Below, in pieces: positions 10,601 through 22,181 of a stretch of DNA of 64,000 nt (the stretch's first letter is position 1; each line of letters starts with the position of its first letter). This DNA is from Amphibalanus amphitrite (Eukaryota > Arthropoda > Thecostraca > Balanomorpha > Balanidae), in assembly GCF_019059575.1 (NCBI RefSeq), contig NW_024881869.1, positions 372,001 through 436,000 on the forward strand, read 5' to 3'. Below the pieces are notes generated by a model, which saw nothing but the letters and a program-made list of their open reading frames with translations, was not told the DNA's origin and ran no database searches. The position numbers and the translations under genes were made by a program.

Positions 10601-13600
10601 TATGAAATGGTGGCTGGGGAGGATTGTTGCGACTTGCGAGACAGTCAAGTTTTCTACATTATCTGCTTATTCACAGATGTTCTCAGCTAAAAAAATATAT
10701 TCCGTTTGCAGATAAAAAAGCTTCGATGTCTTACTGAAGCCTGGCAATTGAGATACCTTGTTTGTCATATTTACGTCGGCGCGGTGGCTAGGTTTGTGGC
10801 TGGCTGATGTGGTTAACCTGATGCTCAGAATTTCTGCTTCTTTTTACCTCCCCTGGGGGAGGTAAAACAGAGCCTGTTTGTGTAGCCTGTTTTCTGCCAT
10901 CACATGCTGGGCCGGTCCCGGCCGCTGAAGGGTATCCCCGCTGGTGTCCCCAGGTGCTGTCGGAGGTCAGGGACATTGAACAGCTGGTGGCTGAGGGCCG
11001 TCGCAGGAAGGCCTGTCCCTACTACGCCAGTCGGAGAGCGGTCAAACACGCTCAGGTACGTTCAACTACGCCCCAGTGACCACGCCCACCCAGTGACCAC
11101 GCCTATATCGTGACCACGCCTATCTCGTGACCACGCCTATCTCGTGACTACGCCGATCTCGTGACCACGCCCATCGCGTGGCCACGCCCATACCGTGCCG
11201 TGGCTGGAATGACTTGCTGGGGGCCGATGATCTCTTTAGCGCCGTTCTAAAACTCATATAACAATACCGGAATAAATTCTGATGACGGAGCATGTTTCAT
11301 GAGCTTGCACTCTCTCCGTCGCTTAAGGTAGCAAGGATCAGCGGGTTGAACCCAGACAGTCACTATAAGCTCGACATATGGCTATGAAGATCCTTTAAAT
11401 GTATCTTTTTTGTTGAGCATTATTTTCGTTAACGACTACATGAAAATGCTTATACGTACACATAAAATTATCCGCCGCTCTCCGCTCTCACCCGGCTCAT
11501 GTTGTCTCGGATTCTCCGGCGCTGTGCCGGACGTCTGTGGACCTTCAGTCTCCGACCGGTCCCAGGTCACGGCGAGTTCCTCCGGCTAGCGCGGTCCGCC
11601 GACGCCGTCTGACCAGCGCCTGGTGACCTCCGACGCCCGACTCAGATCGGGGCCTCCACAACCGCCCCGCTCTAATCGGGGGCCTCCGCTGCCTGACTCA
11701 AATGTGCACATCAAGTACCTAAGAGCTGCAGCAGCACTGACTGACCGACCAGGTAAAATAGCCGTGTTCGGGTCCTCCCCGGCCGTCGAGTCTTCGTTTC
11801 CGTGAGGAAAGGTGTCGTAAGACGTACCAGCGGCGCCTTGTTGGCACTTCTCAATGCTCTGACTCACGCCGCGCAGAGCGCCGATGTTTACTCTACGACG
11901 GGGCTCGTGAAACTTGGCGTGTCGATAGGCGTACTCGAAGAGGGCCGAATAAGGAAAGTGAGAGAAGTTCCGGTGCTTTTTGATGGACCACTTCGGTTTG
12001 CTGAAGAATGTGTTGATATGCGGCTTGGTGACTGCCCGACCCGACCGTGGCTCGATGGACTCGCAGTTTGTGAATCAGTGAGGCCTCCAATGTGTGAATC
12101 GCTGAGTGGCCCGGCCTGAGTGGACGCCGGAAAGGGCGGTGGCGCTGGTCAATGTTGCAGGGTGTTGCTCTGAGTGCTGCTCAGGTGTGTTGCATGTTGT
12201 CAGATGCTGCTCAGCTGCTGCTAACTGCTGCTAACTGCTACTGTTAGCTGTTCTTCGCAGATTAGTTACTGTCACAAATTGTTAATTGCTGCTAACTCAC
12301 TATACAATATTGGCGAGCGCTTCTGGATGCTAACTCTGACTGTGTAGGACACTGGGAACGATCACAGACGAGAGGGAACAATGTGACGTTGCGAGGAAGG
12401 CGAAAAAGAGCGAGGTGCTCGTGCGACCGAATGTTCGAAATATTACTCCCGGATAGGGTTTACCTGCTTCATCGTGTCCCAGGTCTAGACATCCCCACGC
12501 CATCAAAATATTTCGAGAAAAATGGCTTCGGGTATTATAACTACCTAGCAGGTCAGGGATAACGCAAACCTTTATGATTGGAATAGACTACAAGGATTGA
12601 AAAATGCTGCGATGTCATAGGTTGCGCGCGGATTTTATTTACTTATTTTATTGAGGTGTTTTGGGCTGTGCTCTGATTCCAGCTCATCTAAGCGGTATTC
12701 TCTCCCGTCCACAGCTGGTGGTGGTGCCCTACAACAACTTGTTGCACGCTGGCACGCGCCAGGCCAGCGGTGTGCGGCTTACCGACAGCGTCGTTATTGT
12801 CGACGAGGCACACAACCTGCTGGAGACGATCGGTAGCATCCATACCTGTCACCTTTCGTACAGACAGGTTAGTATCTGGTAGCTGTCAGCGCCGATGATC
12901 ACTGCAGTCCGGGCCCCCTAAAACCTCGAATGATCGTCATCTATAGCCGTCAGCAGTCGTCCAGACAAGCTAGTTTCCACGTTTGTGCCAAACGATATTT
13001 AGTGACTTTCCAATAACTGTTTTCCTCAAAAAAGATTTTGACATCTTATAACTAATTTTGACAGTTCAACCTCATTAAGAGTTGATTACCTACGTTAATC
13101 GCCGATGTTATGTCAGAATGCACCTTGCACATTACGCATCATATCAGCTATCGCGCATATTTTTTGCGAGGAATAACATTGCATGTCAGACAGACGTAAC
13201 TTTCCTCCACAGCAATGTGTCTCCAATAATGTTAAGTTTCTGTTTTCGTTTCTCAGGTGTCTGAGGCTTTGGAGCAGCTCAATCACTACATCGAGACGTA
13301 CAAGAAGAGGTTCTCGCCAAAGAACCTTCTCTATCTTCGGCAGCTGCTGCATGTGCACAAAGGAATCATCAAATTGGTCGGTATGTATATTGTATATTAC
13401 ATAATTAGGGTGCGCATGGGATATCATGTAAGGACACAAATCAAGCTTTTGAACGACGATATTGATATTTGTGTCTGCCAGTAGAAACTCTGCTTCCGCG
13501 TATACCTACATTATTGCCAACATAATTGCTTTTGTGACGGTGAATGGCGGAGAACGCTTGTGGCGAAATGAATCGATTCGCAATATAGGATAGGATTATA

Positions 13601-16600
13601 TTCGACTTCTACTTTGCGTTTTTTTTTTTTTTTGCCCTCATCAGAGCACTGCTGTATTCACCTTCGTGTTTCTGCACCCCATTTGTCATACTAGCTTTGC
13701 CATGGGCTATCTATGTAACGTATGGATAGATTGGAGTTTGGACATGGTACTTGTGTTGTTCCGTCGGCTGCACACTTCTGGTACCATTGCACATACGCGC
13801 ATTGGTTTGGTTCACCACAGACAGCACCACGAAGACGATGCCGCCCGGCTCCGAACAGACCAAGGTGCTGTTGCTGAACGACTTCCTCTGCGGCGCCACC
13901 ATCGACAACCTCAACATGCGGAAGCTGCTGCTGTTCGCGGATAAAAGCCGACTCGTTCAGAAGGTTAGTGTACACTCCTGACTTAATGAACGGTGCACTA
14001 GCCTGCTTGTTTTTCTATATGTGTTCCACCAATTAACTTTTAATTTTATCTCTGGCAATTTGGGATATTTAGCAGAAGCTTTATTGCATAGTACCATATC
14101 TGCAGAGCTTGGCTGTGTTTTGGCCTGACGTTATCGTTATTTGCTATGCTGTTACACTCCAGAAAATTTGTCATCTAAGGACAAGAAAAGTGCACGCATC
14201 ACCGTGCCGTGGCCCTCACCTCATGATCACCTCAAATGTTCAGAAAGCGTAGCCAACCACCAAACATGTATGAATCTATGCGCCCGTAGCCATGTCCTAA
14301 GCCTGGCACCCATCTACCTCCCCAGCTGCGGGGCTGCTGGAAGAAGCGGCAGGTGACGGCCGCGCCGGTGACCACCGGCCGGTCCGCCGTCTCGCAGTTT
14401 CTGCGGGAGATCCAGCAGCCGGTCAGTGACCAGGCGCAGGCCACAGGTGGGTGAAACCGGCCCAGAACGGCTCGTGATAGGGGGGGGGGGGGGTGAGTGG
14501 GGTTTCAATTGGAGACGGACTGTCCCGTGACTGTTTCTTGTCGTGGCGACAGAATATTTGATTTTTTACAGGGAATATGGCTGGTGTGATTGTATCAAAA
14601 TTGAATGTGGTGATATTGTGGCTTTTTTGTGTGGTCCGAAACGTTAGTTGATCGATACCAGTCTAACCCGCTCCCGATATGTCGTCGTTTGGAATTGACT
14701 TGCACGCCTATAAGAATTTTCGGTGTTTTTGTTTTGTTGGGTTAGGCCCCAGGCCCTTTCGATCCAATTAGACTTTTTCAGAGCTCCGGGAGGATGCTAG
14801 GAATTATGGGGAGATATTGGTCTGGGCGGGCACCCTAGTGAGTCGCCGGGACTGAGTCTGTCCAGAGGACAGGTCGACCAGCCCCCTAAGTACTCACTGC
14901 ACCCGGCTACAGTGGTGTGCTCCCTCGGGAGCAGCGGTCCGCTCCAAGGGAGACAAAGAGATAAAGGTGACCGCCCGCATGAGATAAAGGTGCCTGTCCA
15001 GTCCGGAGGGGGGGGGGGGGTTGAGGCGTGTAGGAGAAGGATTTCAGCATCCTGAGGATGGAAACGACGGAACGGAGGGTTTCAGTGCTAGTCCACCACA
15101 TCCACAACATCCACAATCCACATCTGCCGACCGCTCCTCGCGTATATACAGCCGGTCCCTGGGTACCCATTTGACGTGGTTTCCGTATTTATCATCAGCT
15201 GCTCATCATACGTGCCACTGTGAATAGTGAAGATGTCTCATTTCCTCTGCAGCGGAGCAGCAGCCCGAGGCGCCGGCCGAGACTCGCACCTCTGATATGC
15301 CGCTGATGGCCACACTGCAGCTCATCAGCGCCCTCTCTGATCCCGACCGCGACTGTCGGCTGCTTATCTCCACCACCAGGGCGGAGCCACCTACCATCAA
15401 ATATCTGCCGCTCAATGCGGCCGCGCAGTTCACCGATATCGTGAAAGAGGCACGGTAAGTAGAAATGACACATCACAATGCATAATGTGTTTCATAAAGT
15501 GGTATCACACAATTCAGTTATACCCGATTAATTCCACTTTAGTGCAGTAGGGCAGGATTGCATCCAGCATCTTTTTCACAATTACTCTGTGATAACCGTG
15601 ATCTATTCCCCACTTCTGCACGATTTGCGGTGGTAAACGTCAGACCGGTGGTAACCATGACTGCCTCCCGCATAACTATACATAGACCCGTGGTGGCCAG
15701 CCACACCCTTGGTAACAGAACAGTAGACTTCCAATCATTGCCCTCCCACACAGCGCGGTGGTGCTGGCCGGCGGCACGATGCAGCCCGTCTCCGAGTTCC
15801 GCGACCAGCTGCTGGTGGCCGCCGGCGCCGCGCCCTCCCGGGTCACTGTGTTCAGCTGCGGCCACGTGGTGCCCTCCGATCAGCTGCTCACCCTCAGTTT
15901 GGCGGCCGGGCCGTCCGGCGCAGAGCTGCTGTTTAACTACCAGAACCGGGCCCTGCCGGCCACTGTGAGTGTCGCTCGACGAGCCGCCGGTGCGCCTCCT
16001 GCTGAATGTTATGTAGTAAATGTGTACGTAATGTTACCTTTTCTCAAGCTGTTAATGTCAGCAGGTTTGATAATCCATCGAAGTTGTTTCATTTACGGTA
16101 GCTTTATGAGCTAGTAAAAACTTAATACGAATATGTGCATGAGTTCTTATTTACTGCATAGCCTAGTAAATACGGACGAATTTTGTATTAAGCTCTCAAT
16201 TGTTATCCGTTTGCAATGTGCATTTAATGTGCCTATTACTCCATATTCATGTCTTTTGCGGTAACGTGCATCAGCCTTGATAATGACGTCGCCAAATTAA
16301 GCGACAGCGGCTCACCCGTTACCAATGTCTGTCCAGCTGGTGTTGTCTGCTGGCTGATCCCTACCTGCCACCACCCGTGTCCACAGATGAGCGAGCTGGG
16401 ACGGGTGCTGGTGAGCCTCTGCACCCTGGTGCCGGCGGGGGTGATCTGTTTCCTGCCCTCGTACGACTACGCCGCCGCCACCATCGCCCATCTGACCTCC
16501 ACAGGAGCCATGGACAGGATCGCGGCCAAGAAACAGGTACGGTGGGATAATGGTGGTGTGTTAGGGTTACTGGTTGGTTGGAGGGGGTGATAGGTATTGG

Positions 16601-18955
16601 GTAGTCGACCTGCTTCCGTAGAAAAAAATATACGGATGCCTTACGCATTTTTAAGCTTGAAAGCCCGTCTGGTACGCTAAAATCTTCATTTGCTCGCACA
16701 ATGCTTTAGAAGACCTGGTATTGATGACCAAACCAACCCAGTGTGTCCCTGACAACACTGAATAGTGAATACCATGCATCCCACTGTTGGTTTCGACACC
16801 GATGTAGGAAATTCGCTCGTCAATAGCCCTGGTAGTTGACACCATACCTCTCATCTTGCTTGACATCATTGTGCCCCACCCGGTTAGTACTGATCGATGT
16901 TAACGCCACCCGTTTGTCCTAACACCAGCCCCCTCCCCCCTCTCCGTCCATAGGTGTTCCGGGAGCCGCGTCAGGCCAACCGGGCCGACGCCGTGCTGTC
17001 CCAGTACTCTGCCGCGGCCAGGGGGACCGGCCGGCGGTCCACGGGGCCCTCCGGAGCCATACTCTTCTGTGTCGTCGGTGAGCCGGGACGCTGAGCTTTG
17101 CTGTTTATGATGCTAACTTTGGGAAACTTGGATCAAAATCGCCATTTGCATTTACATTTTTTTTCTTCTGAAATATTGCGTAGCCTTGATTTGCAAATAA
17201 TCGCGGGTAGAAGTTTCGGGCTGGAGTCCATATTCAGGTCAAGCACGATTTTCCCACTTTTTTCGCTCTTTATTAATTATTATGCACGGCTAATTCTCTT
17301 TCATGTTACAGGCGGTAAGATGAGTGAGGGCATCAACTTCAGTGACGACCTGGGTCGCTGCGTGGTGGTGGTCGGCCTCCCCTACCCCAACGCCCGATCT
17401 CCGGAGCTCGTGGAGAAAATGAACTTCCTTGACGCCAACGTGGTACGTTTTACCTACCGTCATACTTCGGGTAGGGTAGGTATAAAGTAAACCCATTGTA
17501 TGACAGATCCTAATCGTGGTTGAATCTGCACCTCTGTCCACACCTCGAGCCGAGCCGGGGAAGAATTGACTATGTACACCATATCAGTTTTCCCCTTCAA
17601 TTGGCGTCGTGCTCTTGGTCGTGCTTATTACATGCTAGGATTTATAAACGGAAGTGTGTCGCTCTCCCTTTGTACTTTGTGTCATTTAGCACACCCCAGT
17701 TCTCACGGTGTGTGCACCGTTTTCAGAAGCGCTCTGAGGATGGTCGAACGGCCGGCCAAATCCTCTACGAGAATCTCTGTATGAAGGCGGTCAACCAGTC
17801 GATCGGACGCGCCATTCGGCACAAGTGAGCGACGAACGCCGGGGCTTGGTATTGTGCTTGGACGTTGGTGCTGTTTCCATTCTTATCCTCTCTTTTTATC
17901 ATTATACATGCTCTTATTGTTTGTCTTAAAAGCGTTTTTGACATCAGCCGAGGGACATGCACAGTGTGTAGCGGTGTCTACCAATTATAAAAACAATGGC
18001 GGTGATTTAGCGACAGTGATGGGAATAAGTAATTATTTTAATCGTGATTCCCGATTTGAACCAACCCAATGGTGCGCTATAACGTCTATCTACACATCAA
18101 ATGCCTAAATCAATCCGATCATCCGACAAACGGGGTGAAAAGCGACATACTCTGCTAAGTGCTAACTACGCTTAAACCCCACCTGAGTCCTGACCTGACC
18201 TGACCTCGGTCCCAGGAACGACTACGCCTGTGTGGTGCTGTGTGACGCGCGCTACAGCCGGGCCAGCACGGTGGCCGGTCTTCCCGAGTGGATACGAAGA
18301 CAGATGGGACACCACGCCAAGTTCGGGCCCGCCTTCGGGCAGATCCGTCAGGTGGGTTCACACTGTCTCGCCGAGAGTCGGCGAGTGGCGACCGTGTCTT
18401 GCGCTGGTGCCTCAGATTCTTGATATAATTGCGCATTACCTCATTCAGAGCTTTAGCCTCATTGGAGCTGTGTTTTTTATGTTGCACTGGGAGATTTACT
18501 GGTAGATTGTGGGGTGCACCTAGGTTCCTATTACACTTGGCAGAAAATAATACCTGGGCTTATCTCTCTAAGGCCTTGTCGGAGAAACGGCAAGCCTGGT
18601 GAGATAGCGTCACGTCGATATGGCGGGACGTGTCATCTGGTCGGTCGTATGACGGTCGTGTTTTCCATTTTCCTCCACTATAAATTGCCGTTATCTCTTT
18701 CCCGTGCTCAGATGTATCTCACGTCAAAGTCGCGGGGCTTATGTGGAATTATGTGCGCGCTACCGATAGTGTCTCGTCTGTAGTCTACGCCCTGCCTAGT
18801 GTGTCTTGTCTTTCACTTAGCGATGTCAGGAAACGTGTCTTGATATTGTTCTCTTCTAGCCATAATATGTTGTGGCCCGTTATATATTGACCTCCGTAAC
18901 TCGTTTTTGTTTGCAGTTCTTCAAGAAAATGCAGGAAAAGTTTCCTTCGTCCTAA
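7628..18955 (+). CDS. DDX11: DDX11/ChlR1 Fe-S DNA helicase (18 exons)
   Basis: XPD-like superfamily 2 helicase that unwinds 5'-tailed DNA and G-quadruplexes and supports sister-chromatid cohesion. Coding exons: 7628-7753, 8560-8832, 9272-9448, 9927-10093, 10426-10555, 10954-11055, 12715-12867, 13257-13380, 13821-13963, 14326-14446, 15253-15454, 15754-15964, 16387-16536, 16954-17077, 17312-17442, 17727-17824, 18216-18351, 18917-18955. All are GT-AG, phases agree, and the sum is 2607 bp (868 aa), near the family length. Visible motifs: Walker A ESPTGTGKS (about 37-45, split by intron 1), motif Ia TSRTHSQ (196-202), four Fe-S cysteines (C231, C249, C279, C312), DEAH (355-358), [16 protein letters not shown] (737 on), and QSIGRAIRH (802-810). 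The acidic stretch in exon 3 is typical of ChlR1. No lesion is seen; the start has a good context (ATCATGG). Confidence 0.96.
8913..9154. mobile_element. hAT-like MITE in DDX11 intron 2
   Basis: The left end CTCTGGTGGATCTAG and right end CTGGATCCGCCAGTG are inverted repeats. The flanks GGTAAGTA (8905-8912) and GTTAAGTA (9155-9162) match at 7 of 8 positions, as in an aged 8-bp target duplication. It lies wholly within intron 2 and carries no transposase frame. Confidence 0.65.
11056..12714 (+). other. DDX11 intron 6 (1.66 kb)
   Basis: The largest DDX11 intron. It holds the 17-bp minisatellite at 11076-11196. An open frame of 105 codons at 11802-12119 resembles no family I know and has no start or splice context, so it is not called. 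GCTGCTAACT repeats lie near 12180-12300. Confidence 0.5.
11076..11196. repeat. 17-bp minisatellite, about 7 units
   Basis: Tandem units of GTGACCACGCCTATCTC, some variant, begin 20 bp after the exon 6 donor of DDX11. The central units are nearly identical, which suggests recent slippage. They do not reach the splice site. Confidence 0.85.
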
Positions 18956-19140
18956 AGAGCTACAAACACACCTGGAGGAAAACGATTGTCGAGGTTTCGT
19001 CCCCGTGAATTTTTCAAACGGGTAAAGCCAACATCTATCTGTGGTCGGGCAGCGTCGTACTGTGTTTATCTGTACCTTGTTTAAGACTCAAGAGCTATTG
19101 AATGTGTATACGCTGCGAATGTTGAATAAAAATATTGGAT
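18956..19140 (+). other. DDX11 3' UTR
   Basis: A short 3' UTR of about 180 bp follows the stop and ends near the AATAAA signal at 19125-19130. No repeat is seen in it. Confidence 0.65.
19125..19130 (+). terminator. DDX11 poly(A) signal
   Basis: AATAAA 170 bp after the DDX11 stop codon, in an AT-rich context. Confidence 0.75.
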
Positions 19141-20095
19141 ATTCTAAGCGCAAGACCTAGCAAGTTGTGTTACGTCATTGTCATGATGTGCTAATTGTTC
19201 CTCCGGTATGCTTTTCAGTGTTCAGACTCTTTCGCATAGAAGTCTTGAAGGAAGCTCCAGCAGGTTGAGTGGGTAGGATGTGGGCCTCTCCGTTGTCAGG
19301 GTGAGTAGGATTCATTTCGGATGAGGCCACGTCGACACGGGGATGCCAGCTGTCCACGCTGGACTCCCCTGTGCTACTTGTAAGAAAATTAGCTGGAATG
19401 TTTGCATGAACGGATTGACAGAGCCGGAGCCCACGGTGAGCACTGGGTGTGTTGCGTAGGCTCCATCCGTGCAATCCGCTCGGCTATCCGTGTGATGGGC
19501 TCCGGCCGCTCCCTCCAACCGCACTTCAGCCCCGTCATTAGTCTACGACTCGTAATGTGTCGATGGCCGAAGCGACTCGAATCCAGGCTGAGTTAGAGTT
19601 GCCTCTCACTACCGTGAGACCGTCCAAAGCCTCGGGACGGAACCTCGCGACGGACAAAGTGAACATTTGATCCTTAGCACGGGAAGATCGAATCAGCTTT
19701 CATAGCACTGCTCCTAGCTCCCAGCGAGCAATTACATTGACAAATCGAAGATGCGGGCGTGCTCCCCTAGAAGTAAAATCTCAAAATTAATTAAACTTTC
19801 GGATAAAAACTCCCTCGCCCTACTGAGGCTCCTGACAAGGACGACGGAAGCCGCATATAGCCGCGTAATATTTCGAGCATAGCCACCTAACTAATGGAAT
19901 TTTATTTTCATGCATACCCAGACCCTAAAAAGTGCAATACAATCGAATAGAATAGAGGTTACGGATTGAGGACGGTCAACAAAGGACCTGTAGGAATCCG
20001 GTCATCTATTTCTTCCGTACGTCAACCATGTAGCTCTCTAGCTCATCCTGGCACCGCATGCTTAGTCAGTCCGCAGGGTATACTTCCTGTTCGCC
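19141..20095. other. Intergenic, no supported feature
   Basis: No exon, inverted repeat or tandem repeat can be supported. Open frames are below 100 codons on both strands and have no recognisable motif. Confidence 0.45.
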
Positions 20096-20352
20096 CAGGG
20101 GCGCGGGAACTACGTTCAGACTGGGGGGGGGGGAGGGGGCACACCATAATAGAGATCAACCTAGGGTACCCCCAAATCTAGTTTACTCACCGGTTTTAGG
20201 CGACTTATTTTTCATCCCTTGACTTTTTCAATAAAAAAAAACATTTGCAAAAAAGTGTGGTATTCCGTCTCAAAGCTGTGGGGGCATCGCCCCCACGGCC
20301 CCAGAGTTGGGGGGCAAGCTCCCCCCACTGCCCCCCGTCTCCCGCGCCTATG
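20096..20352. mobile_element. hAT-like MITE, copy 1
   Basis: It begins CAGGGGCGCGGGAAC and ends CTCCCGCGCCTATG, an inverted repeat. A second copy at 57646-57917 shares the whole interior, including GAGATCAACCTA, CTCACCGGTTTTAGG and ATTCCGTCTCAAAG. A poly-G run follows the left end. No clean 8-bp target duplication is seen, although TGTTCGCC and TGCTCGCC occur close to the two ends. Confidence 0.75.
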
Positions 20353-20716
20353 TCAATGTGCTCGCCCACAGCTTGTCGAGATGATTTTTGAATGTGTTCA
20401 AGTTTGGTGCCGCGACGGCATCTGCAGGGAGACTAGCAGGGAGACTGTTCCAGCCAGTTCCCGCGACCAGCTGTCAACAATGCGGTGACAGAAAGAGGTC
20501 TGGCGAAGATGTGAGTTCACTCGTTGTTGCCTATCGAAAAAATTAAGGCGCCAACTTTACATAGCCTTGGAGTCCTTGGACAGAAGGTTTCAGTTCGCCA
20601 GTCAATAGTCACAGTAATCATTTAGCTGTACTGTTCTTTAACAGCACCGGGGCGCGTGGTCACAGTTCCTGCGCTATTTCGACAAAATACTTGAGCTAGG
20701 CGCATTCAATACTATT

Positions 20717-21170
20717 GGCCTGTTCCAGCGCCTCCAGAAGAAATTCTTGACTGGAGGCTCTACCAGAGGTTTTACTGGAGGCGCTGGAACGCAATCTGGA
20801 GATTTCTGGAGATTGGCGTCATAGATACCAAAAGAATGACGATTGTTCTCTCTTGAAACGCAAAATTTGTTTTCAATTTTAGTTAAAAAGATAAATAAAA
20901 TTATAGCAATGTAATTTTCTTTTCATTCAAGTTGTAAAATAATCAGTCAAATGTCCTTTGTTTACATTCGTGATTGTCACATGTGCACCATAATTGTAGA
21001 CCAGAGCCTCCAGAGAAATTTGGACCTCTCAACTCTCTGGAGGCTACTGGAGGTTTCTGGAGCTTTGGCGAGAGCTTTCTGGAGCTTTCTGGAGGCGCTG
21101 GAACGCTCTCTGGAGGATTCTAGAGCTTTCTGGAGCTTTCTGGAGGTTTCTGGAGGCGCTGGAACAGGCC
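20717..21170. mobile_element. Inverted-repeat element with CTGGAG repeats
   Basis: The termini GGCCTGTTCCAGCGCCTCC and GGAGGCGCTGGAACAGGCC are perfect inverted repeats of 19 bp. Both ends carry many short repeats of TTTCTGGAG(G/C), densest at 21040-21160. The 454-bp element has no coding capacity. No target duplication is clear. The repeated TCTGGAG units may be subterminal transposase-binding sites (inference). Confidence 0.8.
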
Positions 21171-21250
21171 CTATGCTAATGTTGTAGGCACTCGCCTTTC
21201 TTTCGGTTCTCCCGCGGGTTATCGCCAGGGGGAGGCACTCGCCTTGGCCG

Positions 21251-22181
21251 TAGGGGAGACCCGGGAGGTATGGGCCGGTTTTGTGCAAAGGCAATTTTCT
21301 TCCAGTGGGCAGTGGCTACACCCGGTTTTTCACTCTGTGCACGTGAAATTGCCTTTCGTCTGCAAAGTGTGCCTGATATTAGGCATCTGGGATCAACTAT
21401 TTTGTCTCGAGATAACTTTCAATAAATCATGTGCCTTTTCGATCCATCAAAATACACCGGGAGGTATGGGCCATGGCCCGGGAGGCATGGGCCGGTGCCA
21501 TGTTCATATTCTTTTCTCGACAATGAGAATAATACTCGTAGCTGGTTTCGACCTTGATCTCTCTTAGAGCCCAGGAACCGCATAAGCGGCCAACAGCTTA
21601 CTTTATGGAGGTCACTTGGGCCCATATGTATTTTGGTTAACTCAATCATGCACCATGAAATAAGATCAATAATATTTTTCCGTTCGAATGAAATTTGAAG
21701 TTAAATTTTCCACCTTGCGCGACAAAAATAAAACTTATTGACGGGGACATTCAATGAAAGCATCTTCTTTATTTATTTAGGATCAACGGGGTGGGTGGCC
21801 CGAACCTCCCGGTTAGGACGCCAGAATGTGCGTAGCATCTCAGCTCATAATCTTTCATGAAAGCTTCAAATTGTCTATCCAGTCATAATTTTCATGCTTT
21901 AAACTTTATGTTGGCGATGGTCTGACATCATAAAACGAGCGTTCAAATTTATTACGATTTTTTTTTTTTGTATTCACCGTATTTTACTCGAAGAGGGCAA
22001 AAACACTTCGTCACCGCTCATTGCCAAAGAAGACTGAGGATGATTTTGAAAATCGCGTGGGTTGTATAATGGAATGGCTGTTACCAGTTAATGCCGTCAA
22101 ATGTGTAAAAATACGCAACACTTCTTCACAACTGCGATGGCCCATACCTCCAGGAGGCCCATACCTCCCGGGTTTCCCCTA
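21251..22181. mobile_element. 931-bp inverted-repeat element
   Basis: Left TAGGGGAGACCCGGGAGGTA and right TACCTCCCGGGTTTCCCCTA form inverted repeats that extend through GGGCC with one mismatch. Extra copies of GGGAGG(T/C)ATGGGCC occur internally near 21460-21500 and 22150. The interior is AT-rich without a transposase frame. The target duplication is not resolved; TA is possible. Confidence 0.72.

Noticed and set aside
11802..12119. 105-codon frame in DDX11 intron 6
   Set aside because: No recognisable family, no supporting splice or promoter signal, and it lies inside an intron whose flanking exons splice in phase.
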